From CAZFBA01 sp964517135 (GTDB taxonomy: Bacteria; Cyanobacteriota; Vampirovibrionia; JBFMGH01), in contig CAZFBA010000009.1 of the NCBI GenBank assembly GCA_964517135.1, positions 48,204 through 112,203 on the forward strand: a stretch of DNA of 64,000 nt, in the 5' to 3' direction. Of this stretch, positions 26,243-35,615 are shown piece by piece; within the stretch, counting starts at the first letter, position 1, and each line of letters starts with the position of its first letter. The position numbers were made by a program, and so were the translations under genes. The notes below the pieces were generated by a model that made no database searches, was not told where the DNA came from, and was given only the letters and a program-made list of their open reading frames with translations.

Positions 26243-27583
26243 ATGACAAAAGAATCTTTAAAGAATGCGGTTAAAAATCCCTTTTACTGGGCAGGCATAA
26301 TAATATTAATAATTATTATAGCTGTTACAGCTAAAAATACAATGAAATCAATAAACACAGAAGTCGCTAAACCCCAAAAACAGAAGATTAAGGTTAGTGT
26401 AATAGAAGCAAAAAGAGGAGAAATTCAGCAGTGGGTAACGGCTGAGGGCACTGTAAGATCTGTTAAGCGAGAGTTTTTAAAGTTTGAACAGCCAGGAAAG
26501 GTTACCTTTATTGGCATTGATGTGACAGGAAATAAAATAAAAGAAGGTTCCAGAGTGCGTGGGCCAAAAGGTAATAATGATAAAGGCCAGCTTATCGCAA
26601 GTATAGATGACAGGCAACAAGAAGAAAACCTGATCGCAAGCAAAGCAAGTATAGATGAAATTAAACAGTCAATTAAGGCTGATCAGGCGGCCCTTGAGCA
26701 GGCTAAAAAAAACCTGGAATTTGAGCAGATTAAACTTGCAAGGGCTAAAAACCTTTATGAAAAAGAAGCCCTCTCTGCTGACGAGCTAGAATCTATGGAA
26801 GTCAGGTATCTTGGTGCAGAGACAGCAGTGAAATCCGCAGAAGCAAAACTAAATGTTTCTCTTGCGAGAGAATCGTCAGCAAAAACTGAAATCCGTAAAG
26901 CCAATATTTTACTTGAACAAACAAAATTATATGCTCCTTTTGATGGTATAGTAAGTTATTTAAATATCAAGGAAGGTGAATACTACTCACCTCAAAACGT
27001 TAATACGACTTCAGAGCAAGCAGAGCTTGAAACTACACCTGTTGTGCTGATTGATCCTGATATGTATGAAATAACATTAAATTTACCGCTCTATGACGGC
27101 AGAATGGTAAATATAGGTCAGGATGTGTTTATTACCTGGGGTGATAATATGATACCTGATGACGTTGATGCTATTGAAAAGATTGAATCAGCTCCCTTTG
27201 CAATGGGACAGGTTTATTCAGTGAATCCTTCAATTAGCCCTGGTGGCAGAACTATTCAGGTAAAAGTTAGAACGACCTTTGGATCAGAGTTTCTTAGAGA
27301 TGGTCTGTTTGTAACCTGTTGGATTATTGCTAAAAATAAAGATAATGCGCTTCTTATACCATATAATAGCGTTATATACAGAGAAATGGATGTTTATGTC
27401 TTTGTGTATAATCCAGAAACAAAGACTGTAACCAAAAGACAGATTAAAACAGGCATTGAAGGTATGAGAGAAAGTGAAATAATAGATGGTATTTCTGAAG
27501 GTGACTTGGTCATAACTGAAGGCCGTTTCAGTCTTGTTGATGGGGCACCAGTAGAGGTTATTAACATCAAGGGAGAGCAGTAA
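26243..27583 (+). CDS. Membrane-fusion (periplasmic adaptor) protein of an RND efflux system
   Basis: The 446-aa product has a short cytoplasmic N-terminus, one helix (about 13-30), then the usual HlyD/AcrA layout: a lipoyl half-motif around VIEAKRGEIQQWVTAEG, an alpha-helical hairpin (~130-215, coiled coil), the second lipoyl half (LYAPFDGIVSYLNIKEGEY), a beta-barrel and a membrane-proximal domain ending in EGRFSLVDGAPVEV. It links the inner-membrane pump to the outer-membrane channel. The stop is directly followed by the RND start (TAAATG). The N-terminal anchor is a helix, not a lipobox, as in MdtA-like adaptors. Substrate unknown. Confidence 0.93.
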   Translation: MTKESLKNAVKNPFYWAGIIILIIIIAVTAKNTMKSINTEVAKPQKQKIKVSVIEAKRGEIQQWVTAEGTVRSVKREFLKFEQPGKVTFIGIDVTGNKIKEGSRVRGPKGNNDKGQLIASIDDRQQEENLIASKASIDEIKQSIKADQAALEQAKKNLEFEQIKLARAKNLYEKEALSADELESMEVRYLGAETAVKSAEAKLNVSLARESSAKTEIRKANILLEQTKLYAPFDGIVSYLNIKEGEYYSPQNVNTTSEQAELETTPVVLIDPDMYEITLNLPLYDGRMVNIGQDVFITWGDNMIPDDVDAIEKIESAPFAMGQVYSVNPSISPGGRTIQVKVRTTFGSEFLRDGLFVTCWIIAKNKDNALLIPYNSVIYREMDVYVFVYNPETKTVTKRQIKTGIEGMRESEIIDGISEGDLVITEGRFSLVDGAPVEVINIKGEQ

Positions 27584-30500
27584 ATGAAGAAGCGCTCCCG
27601 TATATTTGACTTTTTCTTTATAAAGCCAGTTTTTAGCAGTCTTTTACTGGTATTTTTAATTGGTTTTGGCCTGGTAGCCTATTTTTCAATGGTTAAAGAA
27701 TCCAGCCCTGATCTGGAAATACCGCAGGCCCTGATTACTACCTCCTGGCCTGGAGCCTCCCCCGAGCTGGTGGAAAAAGAGATCTCCATTAAAATAGAGA
27801 AAAAGGTTAAAACACTTAAAGGCCTGAAAAAAGTCTTAAGTGGATCATTAAACTCAATGTCAATTGTTGCTGTTGAGTTTGAAGCTGATGAATCAATGGA
27901 AAAATCAATGCAGCAGCTTCGATCAAAGGTTACAGAAGCAGAAGCAGAGCTTCCAGATGAAGCTAAAAAGCCTGTAGTTGAACTTGTAAGCCTTACAGAT
28001 ATACCTATAGTGACTTTTATGCTGTATGGTGATGTTGATGATTCAATTATTAACAATACTGCAAAGAAGATAAAAGAAAAACTGGAAAAGATATCCGGTA
28101 TAAAAAAAGCTGAATTGAGTGCTAATAGAGAAGAAATAGTTCAGGTAATGATGAAACCTGAAAGAATTAACGGTCTAGGAGTATCTCCTACTCTTATAAA
28201 GTCCAGAATTAAAGAAGCCAATATTGATGTTCCCTGGGATAAGCTTGAAAATGAAGACTTTACGGCTACATTAAAGATGGCTGGCAGGTTTACTGAAATA
28301 GAGCAACTAAAAAAACTTCCTGTCTTAAAACTGAGCCAGGGTAGGGTTATTGAACTCAATGAACTGGCATTTATCAAAAGAGACCTTGAAAAAGAAACCT
28401 CTAAAGTCTTTCTAAGTGATAAAGGTGAAGAATTTAAAAAATGTGTTGCTATTACTCTTTATAAATTACCGGGAAAAGATACTATTGATCTTATTGATAA
28501 AGCCAAGCAGCAAATGAAAGAGTTTACTGAATCTGTTGATTGGCCCTACGGAATGAAGTATACCATAACTTCAGATGAGTCTATTTTAATCTGGGAAAAC
28601 TTATCCAACGTTTTTAATAACTGCTGGCAGGGTATGCTGGGTGTTTTTCTTATTCTATTCATTATGCTTACCTGGCGAGAGGCCCTGATAGCAGGTCTTT
28701 CTATACCTATTACTTTACTGGGAGCAGTTGCAATACTCTGGGCTTTTGGCCATACAATGAATGAGATCATTATTATCGGTATGATTCTTGCTTTTGGGAT
28801 TATGGTAGATGATTTTATCCTCATGATGGAGGGTATGCATCATGCCCTGACTGAACTAAAGCTTTCTATCTCAGAGGCGCAAATTCATACGCTGAAAACA
28901 TATGCCATACCATCATTATCAGGCTCGCTTACTACAATTGTCGTATTCTTGCCATTGATGGCAATAGGTGGCATTGACGGTAAGTTTATAAGATTAATAC
29001 CTATAACTGCTGCAACATGTCTTGTTTTATCATATCTGGTATCTGTGTTTATCAATGTACCACTGTCAAGTATGATTTTGAAATTTCAAAAATCAACAGG
29101 TGAAAAGACAAAAGTCGACAAGATTAACGATAAAGCCTGCGAAAAACTCACAAAATGGTTAAAAGAAAATGTGTTGGTAACTAAACGCCGTGCTGGTATG
29201 TTCTTTGGGGCAACTATAGTGCTCTTTGTTCTTTCTGTTATTCTGGTTGGCCTTTTACCTTCTACCCTTTACCCTAAAGATGACGGAAGAAATCTTGGTA
29301 TAACCGTTACAATGTCACCAGATACAAGCATTGAAAAGGCTCATAAGCTTGCAAGTGAAATGGGTTCAGTGCTTCAAAAAAAAGATTATTTTGAAAATGT
29401 TATCAAATACGTAGGTCAAAAGAGTCCTTATTCAATAAAATCAATGGCAGACAACCTGACTGAAACCAGAGCACCTTATCTTGTAGGTATGTCTTGTATA
29501 TTTACCCCCCGTGATCAAAGAAATAAAATGGCTTTTGAATATCTACCTGAGTTAAGAACAGAGCTACAGTTAATAGTTGATAAGTATCCTGGCAGTTCGC
29601 TCGTTATCAGCCCTGATGTAGGAGGATCTACTTCTGAAGATCCTGTTCAAATAGACATTACAGGCAATGATATGGAAAAATTAAGAGAAATATCAGATCA
29701 GGTTAAAACAAAACTTAGAGAAATAAGCGGTGTAAGCGATGTTAGAGACAACCTGGGTACTGCAAGTATGGATGTCCAGCTATTACCAAAGCGTGAGGCA
29801 CTGCAATTTTACGGCATTAGCCAATCTGATATGGCCGAACAAATCAGGCTGGCTATGTCAGATGATAAAGTTGGTACCTTCAAAATGCCAGGTGATCAGG
29901 ATGATCTTGATATTCGAATGGGGTATGCCTGGCCAAGTCGCAAAGGTCAGATGGGTGGCCCTAAAAGCTGGGAAGAAGTCGGCCTGTTAAGTGTATTTAA
30001 TGATCGTAATGAACGTATACCAATTTTCTCTGTTCTTGATTTTGTAATTACAGAAGCACCACTTTCTATTACCAGAAAGAATAGTAATAGATCAGTTACA
30101 GTGTCTTCTAAAACAGACAATAGAACCGTCACAGAGATTTTAACAGACATTGAACCAGAGCTTGAAAAGCTTAAGACTACATGGCCTCAGGGATATAACT
30201 ATTCTTTTTCAGGAGAAGCTGAAGCATCAGAAGAAACATATGCTTCTACCGGGCAAGCTTTCCTGCTGGCAATATTTCTTGTATTTGCAATTCTAACTAT
30301 TCTTTTCAATAACTATAAACAACCATTTATAATAATGTTTAGTGTTATCTTTGCAATGATTGGTACTTTTATGGGGTTCTTTTTATTCTGGATACCGCTT
30401 TCTTTCCCCGCTATGGTTGGTATTATTTCTCTGGTAGGAATAGTTGTAAATGATGCTATTGTCATGATTGATACTATGAATGGTTATTTAAAGAACGGAT

Positions 30501-30733
30501 ATTCAGTTATTGAAGCTGCAGCAAGCGGATCAGCTGATAGGTTAAGGCCTATAATTAGTACTACACTTACAACAACTGTTGGCTTAATACCGTTATCGCT
30601 AAGCAGTCCAATGTGGAAACCACTCTGTCTGGCTATTATATTTGGTCTGATGGTAGCTACGGTTGTTGCAATAGTTATTATACCCTGTTTATTTGTTCTA
30701 TTAACGACCCCTGAAAAGGAGGTTGAAGCCTGA
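27584..30733 (+). CDS. RND efflux pump, inner-membrane transporter
   Basis: The 1049-aa product has the full AcrB-type architecture: helix 1 near 12-32, a large pore/docking domain, helices 2-6, a second periplasmic domain and helices 8-12. The TM4 motif GIMVDDFILMMEG gives the Asp-Asp pair (about 408-409) of the proton relay. In TM10 the sequence is LVGIVVNDAIVMID, with Val-Asn-Asp where AcrB has Lys940-Asn-Ala; this VxN form is common in non-AcrB RND families (general knowledge). It exports drugs, lipids, metals or metabolites; the metal-specific methionine sites of CusA are not obvious, so an HAE-like pump is favoured. The MFP gene is adjacent and the OMP start follows 1 nt after this stop. 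Confidence 0.95.
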   Translation: MKKRSRIFDFFFIKPVFSSLLLVFLIGFGLVAYFSMVKESSPDLEIPQALITTSWPGASPELVEKEISIKIEKKVKTLKGLKKVLSGSLNSMSIVAVEFEADESMEKSMQQLRSKVTEAEAELPDEAKKPVVELVSLTDIPIVTFMLYGDVDDSIINNTAKKIKEKLEKISGIKKAELSANREEIVQVMMKPERINGLGVSPTLIKSRIKEANIDVPWDKLENEDFTATLKMAGRFTEIEQLKKLPVLKLSQGRVIELNELAFIKRDLEKETSKVFLSDKGEEFKKCVAITLYKLPGKDTIDLIDKAKQQMKEFTESVDWPYGMKYTITSDESILIWENLSNVFNNCWQGMLGVFLILFIMLTWREALIAGLSIPITLLGAVAILWAFGHTMNEIIIIGMILAFGIMVDDFILMMEGMHHALTELKLSISEAQIHTLKTYAIPSLSGSLTTIVVFLPLMAIGGIDGKFIRLIPITAATCLVLSYLVSVFINVPLSSMILKFQKSTGEKTKVDKINDKACEKLTKWLKENVLVTKRRAGMFFGATIVLFVLSVILVGLLPSTLYPKDDGRNLGITVTMSPDTSIEKAHKLASEMGSVLQKKDYFENVIKYVGQKSPYSIKSMADNLTETRAPYLVGMSCIFTPRDQRNKMAFEYLPELRTELQLIVDKYPGSSLVISPDVGGSTSEDPVQIDITGNDMEKLREISDQVKTKLREISGVSDVRDNLGTASMDVQLLPKREALQFYGISQSDMAEQIRLAMSDDKVGTFKMPGDQDDLDIRMGYAWPSRKGQMGGPKSWEEVGLLSVFNDRNERIPIFSVLDFVITEAPLSITRKNSNRSVTVSSKTDNRTVTEILTDIEPELEKLKTTWPQGYNYSFSGEAEASEETYASTGQAFLLAIFLVFAILTILFNNYKQPFIIMFSVIFAMIGTFMGFFLFWIPLSFPAMVGIISLVGIVVNDAIVMIDTMNGYLKNGYSVIEAAASGSADRLRPIISTTLTTTVGLIPLSLSSPMWKPLCLAIIFGLMVATVVAIVIIPCLFVLLTTPEKEVEA

Positions 30734-30734
30734 T

Positions 30735-32159
30735 ATGAAGAGTTTGCGTAATTTAATTATTGCAGCAATAACAATAAATTTGTATTGCTTTGCTATCAAT
30801 TTTACTCTGGCAGAAGAGATTCAGCAAACTGTTAAAGAGAATCAACCTCAAGAAATAGTATCTGAGGTATTATTAAATCTTGAAGAAGAGCCACAGGTTT
30901 ATAGTTTAAACCTTGAAGAATCTCTGAATCTTGCTATGGATAATAACAATCAATTTAATATTCAGAAAGAGGAAACAAAAATCTACAAAATTAAGGCCCA
31001 AAAATCTGCCCTGAGCTTTTTGCCTCATCTTTCTGCTACTATGTCACTGGATTACCAGTCAAACATTGCAAAAATAGGTGAAGATGATACTATCAGAATA
31101 CCCGGTATAGGACCAATTTCACTGGCTGGCTTTATGTATGATGACCACTGGAAAAGATATAATGCTGTTAGTGCTACACAGCCAGTTACTGGTATGTACA
31201 GACTTTATCACTGGCGCAGGATAGCAAGTTTATCATTTGAAAAAGCCCTTTTAGAAGAAGAACTTGCTGGAGAAAAACTTGCTTTAAATGTATATTATTA
31301 TTATTTTAAAGTTTTACTTTCTAAATATCAGCTTGAAGCTTATCAAAAAAATGTTCATGAACTTGAAACTTATCAGAAAATAGCCCAGGCCCGATTTGAT
31401 GAAGGATCATCCATTAAGCGGGATGTTCAAAAAATCCAGGTGGAGCTTGATAGTTCTAGATATAACGTCTTTGTTAAAGAAAACGAATATAAAAATAGCC
31501 TCAACAGGCTTAAAAACATTCTTGGCATTCCTCAAAATTCAATACTGGAAATAAATCAGTCCTTTGAGAATCTTTCAAATACCCTTCCAGAAGAAGAAGC
31601 AATCAGGCAGGCTATTGAAAACAACCAGAAAATTAAGCAGCTTGAGCTGGATGTAAAAATAGCAACGCATGCAAAAAAAGAGCAATTTGGCAGGTATATT
31701 CCTGAGGTAAACGTTAGCACAACCTATTTCAACCAGTCCGGTATGGATTATATGGCAAAGAACGACTTTTTGCTCTCTATAAATATGGAATTTAACTTCT
31801 TTGACTGGGGCAAGCGTGAGCTGTCTATTAAACAAAAGCAACATGAAATTAATCAGGCCTCTTTAAATCTTAAAGATTACCTAGAAAACATTGAAATAGA
31901 GATCAAAGAAAAGTATAGCAAAGTTCAGGAAGCAAAAATGCTTACAGATGTTTCTGAAAATGCAGTAAGACTAGCAGAAAAGAACGTTGAAATATCTTCT
32001 TTACGGTATAAAAATGGGCTTCAAATAATAGCAGATGTTTTAAGTGACCAGAGCCAGCTCTCTAAAGCCCGTGCAGATTATTATCAAGCACTATTTAATG
32101 AACAAGCAGCTATAGCAGAGCTCAAACAGGCTATGGGCATTCTTGTTTCAGCCCACTAA
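30735..32159 (+). CDS. TolC-family outer-membrane efflux protein
   Basis: The 474-aa product has a signal peptide (hydrophobic core about 8-24, ending near LAEE) and the two repeated OEP domains of TolC-like channels: long heptad-rich helices (LESLNLAMDNNNQFNIQ; then EEEAIRQAIENNQKIKQLEL) and a beta-strand stretch (LLSINMEFNFFDWGKRE) that forms part of the barrel. The start at 30735 is chosen because AGGAGG lies 13 nt upstream inside the RND gene; an in-frame TTG at 30723 would overlap the pump gene and is too near the ribosome binding site. It completes the three-gene MFP-RND-OMP operon and shows that the organism has an outer membrane. Confidence 0.93.
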   Translation: MKSLRNLIIAAITINLYCFAINFTLAEEIQQTVKENQPQEIVSEVLLNLEEEPQVYSLNLEESLNLAMDNNNQFNIQKEETKIYKIKAQKSALSFLPHLSATMSLDYQSNIAKIGEDDTIRIPGIGPISLAGFMYDDHWKRYNAVSATQPVTGMYRLYHWRRIASLSFEKALLEEELAGEKLALNVYYYYFKVLLSKYQLEAYQKNVHELETYQKIAQARFDEGSSIKRDVQKIQVELDSSRYNVFVKENEYKNSLNRLKNILGIPQNSILEINQSFENLSNTLPEEEAIRQAIENNQKIKQLELDVKIATHAKKEQFGRYIPEVNVSTTYFNQSGMDYMAKNDFLLSINMEFNFFDWGKRELSIKQKQHEINQASLNLKDYLENIEIEIKEKYSKVQEAKMLTDVSENAVRLAEKNVEISSLRYKNGLQIIADVLSDQSQLSKARADYYQALFNEQAAIAELKQAMGILVSAH

Positions 32160-32184
32160 TATTTATTTTTGTTTTTGAATAAAA

Positions 32185-32448
32185 TTATTGATCCATGCTA
32201 AAGCTCATTTTTTGAAGTTCAGCACCGGATATAGCTTTAATTTTTGCTTCAAAACTTTCTATAGTTGAGTCATCTCCAATAACTTCCAGCAAGATAATTC
32301 CATCTGGTGAGCATACACCATCTGTTACATGATGCAGGCCAATTCTGGTCTTTACATTGCAACCAAATTCTGTTAAAACTTCTTGCAGGCCAAGAGAATT
32401 CTTCATACGATGTTTTAATTTAATACCGAAAACGGTTGTTTTAATCAT
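32185..32448 (-). CDS. ACT/ferredoxin-like regulator of the TM1266 type
   Basis: The 87-aa product is a single small alpha/beta domain without a DNA-binding part. Its pattern (hydrophobic start strand, VLTEFGCNVKTRIGLHHV, GIILLEVIGDD, a final short strand) is like the NikR C-terminal/ACT-like family called TM1266 or 'iron-only hydrogenase system regulator'. Such proteins bind small ligands or metals and regulate by interacting with others. AAAGGAG precedes the ATG. It lies 36 bp after the PEGKH-repeat gene on the same strand and so may be cotranscribed. No hydrogenase genes are in the window. The assignment rests on pattern recognition and is moderate. Confidence 0.6.
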   Translation of the reverse strand: MIKTTVFGIKLKHRMKNSLGLQEVLTEFGCNVKTRIGLHHVTDGVCSPDGIILLEVIGDDSTIESFEAKIKAISGAELQKMSFSMDQ

Positions 32449-32484
32449 AATATTTCTCCTTTAAGTTGCTATTAGTAATGATGT

Positions 32485-33828
32485 TTAGTACGAACTGTTA
32501 TAAATCTTTGCTCTATCTTTCCAGATGGCCTTGTTCTGATAGTTGATGCCGGCCTTTTTTAACAATGCAAGGGCTTCTCTTACTTCTTTCTCGGATATAG
32601 CTCTGTACCCACCAAACCCCGGGCCAAATGATGCACCTGATCTCAATGTACCTAGCTCTTCATAGTTAGCGTTGTCTGTAATAATCCAGACGGCAGCCTG
32701 CGCAGCATCGTTATCTATGTTTTTGTGAAGTACTTTTGCAAGCATTGCAAGCTCAGAATTTGGCGGTGTTGCCCTGATTGAAAAGGTATCCTGGCTATAA
32801 GGAATATTTTTTGATTTATTTGCACAGGTAACATAAATATCCTTTGTGACTGTCTGGCCAGGCGGAACGATGAATCTTTCACTGTAAATTGTAAACATAT
32901 TTTGAACATTGCTGTTATGAGAAACAAAAAACGTTCCTGGTGGGACAAGTACACAGATTGGAGCATTCAATTTGTTCTGTATAGTTGCTTTTACCTTTCT
33001 AATTCCGGAGCCTATAACACTGACTTCTATCAGGCCTTTTTGTATAAGAGTAGTAATATTTGTACCCTGTAGGAATTTCATAGCTATTGCTGCATCTTTG
33101 CTGCGTTTGTGCCCAGGAAAATCTTCGAGGAATTTTTGAAGGGCTTCGTATGATCCGGCTTTTAGTGCCATTTCATAGTATTTTTCGTCATTAAGAAGTT
33201 CCTGTTTGGTTTTTTGAGCTTCGGTAAGAAATTCACTTTCAGGAAAAGCCTGAATATACAAGTTTATATCTTTTATTGTAGGGTGCCTTTTGACTTTCAG
33301 CCAGTTTAGTTCATTTAACTGTTTTTTGGCTTCGGTCAAGTGTTTGCCTTCCGGGTTTTCCTGAATGTATTTTTTGAGTGCTGTCAGGCTGTTCTGGCTT
33401 TTGATAATTTCCCACTCTTTATCACCTATCCTGCTATAAGCATCTTTCAGGTGTTTGCCTTCAGGGTATTTTGAGATATATTCTTTGTATCTCTCAGTAG
33501 TATCAATAGAGAGTGTTTCCTGCCATATGATATCTTCTATAGCATCTCTGGCATCTTTTGCATAATGACCATCTGTACGATAATTAAGATAATATTCGTA
33601 GCTATGCCGGCTGTTTTCTTTTCTGGCTTTTTCCCAGTCTATTTTGTCAGTGACTGTTTTGACTTTATCAGCGTGTTTACCTTCTGGCCAGCGTGATTCA
33701 TACATTTCATAAATGGTATTATCCTGTGATAATTCAGCTACTTTCCAGACAATATCTTCCTGATAAATGATGATACTGGTTATAGCAGCAATAAAGAGGA
33801 TAAATAATATCAAGGCGAACTTTTTCAC
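32485..33828 (-). CDS. Membrane-anchored PEGKH-repeat protein with beta-rich C-terminal domain
   Basis: The 447-aa product has one N-terminal membrane helix (3-22), then about five ~40-residue helical repeats ending in W/YPEGKHxxDA (RWPEGKHADK, KYPEGKHLKDA, ENPEGKHLTEA, AFPESEFLTEA, DFPGHKRSKDA), a tetratricopeptide-like spacing. Residues ~265-385 form a beta-rich domain with LVPPGTFF, RFIVPPGQTVTKD and QAAVWIITDN; I have no family name for it, though similar Pro-Gly-Thr ... QAAVW patterns occur in secreted bacterial proteins. The start codon is GTG (33828), preceded by AGAG. It is an extracytoplasmic scaffold or sensor by inference. The TM1266-like gene follows. Confidence 0.65.
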   Translation of the reverse strand: MKKFALILFILFIAAITSIIIYQEDIVWKVAELSQDNTIYEMYESRWPEGKHADKVKTVTDKIDWEKARKENSRHSYEYYLNYRTDGHYAKDARDAIEDIIWQETLSIDTTERYKEYISKYPEGKHLKDAYSRIGDKEWEIIKSQNSLTALKKYIQENPEGKHLTEAKKQLNELNWLKVKRHPTIKDINLYIQAFPESEFLTEAQKTKQELLNDEKYYEMALKAGSYEALQKFLEDFPGHKRSKDAAIAMKFLQGTNITTLIQKGLIEVSVIGSGIRKVKATIQNKLNAPICVLVPPGTFFVSHNSNVQNMFTIYSERFIVPPGQTVTKDIYVTCANKSKNIPYSQDTFSIRATPPNSELAMLAKVLHKNIDNDAAQAAVWIITDNANYEELGTLRSGASFGPGFGGYRAISEKEVREALALLKKAGINYQNKAIWKDRAKIYNSSY

Positions 33829-33994
33829 AAATTTTTCTCTTATTATTTGTGGTTTTATATAAACTGTTGAGCTTATTATAATTTCCTGGATGTCATATTA
33901 CAAGAGGATTCCAATTATGGAGGATTATCTATGCTCTACATATAAATATAATATATGTTTGTTGGCTTTTGATACGGTATTAATATCTTCTCGC

Positions 33995-34798
33995 CTATAA
34001 AACAATATGAATATCGCCTTTTTTCATTAATATAAACTTTGCCACAATGTTATTGTTGATGTTTTGTTTTTTGCATACCAGGTTATAACGATTATCAAGC
34101 CGGCGACGCTTGAGGGCATTGTTTATTGCCTTAAATGTACATTTAACCTGTTCAGGGTTATTAAGCTTTGTTACCTGCCTGTCGTGTATTCTATAGAAGT
34201 ATAGAATCTCTTTAAGATGCTTTATTTCAGCAATTTCTGACACCTTAAGGCAAAAATCATAGTCTACGGCCCGGTATAAAGATTCATCCATACCTCCAAC
34301 TCTGTAAAACAGGTCACGGTGGAAAAGCCTGAAATGAAAAACAATGAAATTTAAAAGAAGAACATTTTTACTATAATCTATATTACAGCGTTTGCCTTTA
34401 CCAAGCAGTTTATTTCTGTCATTTATTATTGCATGGTCAGTATATATAAGTCCTTTAGTGTTGTTTTTTACTATATAATCATATGATTGACTAAAGCATT
34501 CTTTTGAAATCATATCATCAGAATCGATAGTAGAATAATACTTGCCATTTGCAAGTTTAAATCCGCTGTTTATAACTTTTGATATACAGCCTGTGTGGTC
34601 GTTATAGACTTTTTTGATTCTTTTATCTTTGCAGGCGTATTCTTCAATGATTTTGCGGGTATTGTCTGTGGAGCCATCGTCTGATATGATCAGTTCAAAG
34701 TTTTGAAAAGATTGATTTAATATGCTCTGAATAGTTTGAGACATAGTATTTTCTGAATTAAAGACTGGTACTACAACAGAGATATCAGGAAAAGGCAT
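33995..34798 (-). CDS. Glycosyltransferase family 2, copy 1
   Basis: The 267-aa product is a GT-A fold family 2 enzyme: ISVVVPVFNSE at the start, ELIISDDGSTDNT for the nucleotide-binding Asp, STIDSDDMIS as the metal-binding DxD, and GGMDESLYRAVDYDFCLKV as the acceptor-side ED-like motif with Asp. It has no membrane helix and acts at the inner face of the membrane, adding a sugar to a polysaccharide or glycolipid. AAGGA precedes the ATG. It is about 50% identical by eye to the gene 10 bp upstream (34809-35615), so the two are a tandem duplication. Donor and acceptor are unknown. Confidence 0.9.
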   Translation of the reverse strand: MPFPDISVVVPVFNSENTMSQTIQSILNQSFQNFELIISDDGSTDNTRKIIEEYACKDKRIKKVYNDHTGCISKVINSGFKLANGKYYSTIDSDDMISKECFSQSYDYIVKNNTKGLIYTDHAIINDRNKLLGKGKRCNIDYSKNVLLLNFIVFHFRLFHRDLFYRVGGMDESLYRAVDYDFCLKVSEIAEIKHLKEILYFYRIHDRQVTKLNNPEQVKCTFKAINNALKRRRLDNRYNLVCKKQNINNNIVAKFILMKKGDIHIVL

Positions 34799-34808
34799 AA
34801 ATCAATCC

Positions 34809-35615
34809 TTAAAACTGTGTAACGGATATTGTTCCTCTTTCCATCAGTGAATATTTGCCAAGATAGAAATTATTTTTCTTATATTTTTTACAAATAAGCA
34901 TATAATTATCAAATAGGCCACGTCTTTTCATGGCATTTTCTATAGCTTTATATGAATATTCTATGATAGCCAGGCTGCCAGACTGGGTTACCTGCCCTGT
35001 ATGTATTCTGTAGAAATATAGAACCTCATCTAACTTTATTATATCGGTTATTTCAGATACTCTTAAGCAAAAATCGTAGTCTTCAGCACGTTTAAAAAGT
35101 TCATCAAACCCTCCGACTTTATCAAATATGCTTTGATGAAAAAGCCTGAAGTGAAAAGTCATAAAATTTAAGAGAATTGTTTCTTTGCTGTAGGTCAGTC
35201 TGCAGCGTGAGCCAGGCCCTAGAGATTGATTATTGTGGTCTATCAGTGAGTGGTCGGTATAAATCATACCTTTCGGGTTGTTTTTTATTATAAAATCATA
35301 GCTTTTTTCAAGGCAATTCTGTTTTATCAGGTCATCAGAGTCAACCTGACATAAGTATGTACCCTTTGCTTGTTTGAAGGCAGAGTTAACAACTTTAGCA
35401 AGATTACCTGAGTGCTCTAATTCTATAATTTTAACCCTGTTATCTTTTTCTGCAATAGCTTTTATGATATTTAATGACTGATCGATAGAGCCATCATCAG
35501 CAATAATAAGCTCAAAATCTTTATAAGTTTGACTGAGAATACTGTTTAAAGTCTGACTAATAAATTTTTCAGAGTTATAATTTGGTATAATGACTGATAT
35601 TTCGGGTTTATGCAT
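34809..35615 (-). CDS. Glycosyltransferase family 2, copy 2
   Basis: The 268-aa product has the same layout as copy 1: ISVIIPNYNSEKFISQTL, ELIIADDGSIDQS, CQVDSDDLI as the DxD, and GGFDELFKRAEDYDFCLRV, here with the fuller ED motif. It is transcribed first, with copy 1 starting 10 bp after it, so both make one operon. Retention of two similar transferases suggests successive addition of similar sugars to one acceptor. The ribosome binding site is weak (GAAAG). No Wzx/Wzy or capsule export genes are near. Confidence 0.9.
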   Translation of the reverse strand: MHKPEISVIIPNYNSEKFISQTLNSILSQTYKDFELIIADDGSIDQSLNIIKAIAEKDNRVKIIELEHSGNLAKVVNSAFKQAKGTYLCQVDSDDLIKQNCLEKSYDFIIKNNPKGMIYTDHSLIDHNNQSLGPGSRCRLTYSKETILLNFMTFHFRLFHQSIFDKVGGFDELFKRAEDYDFCLRVSEITDIIKLDEVLYFYRIHTGQVTQSGSLAIIEYSYKAIENAMKRRGLFDNYMLICKKYKKNNFYLGKYSLMERGTISVTQF

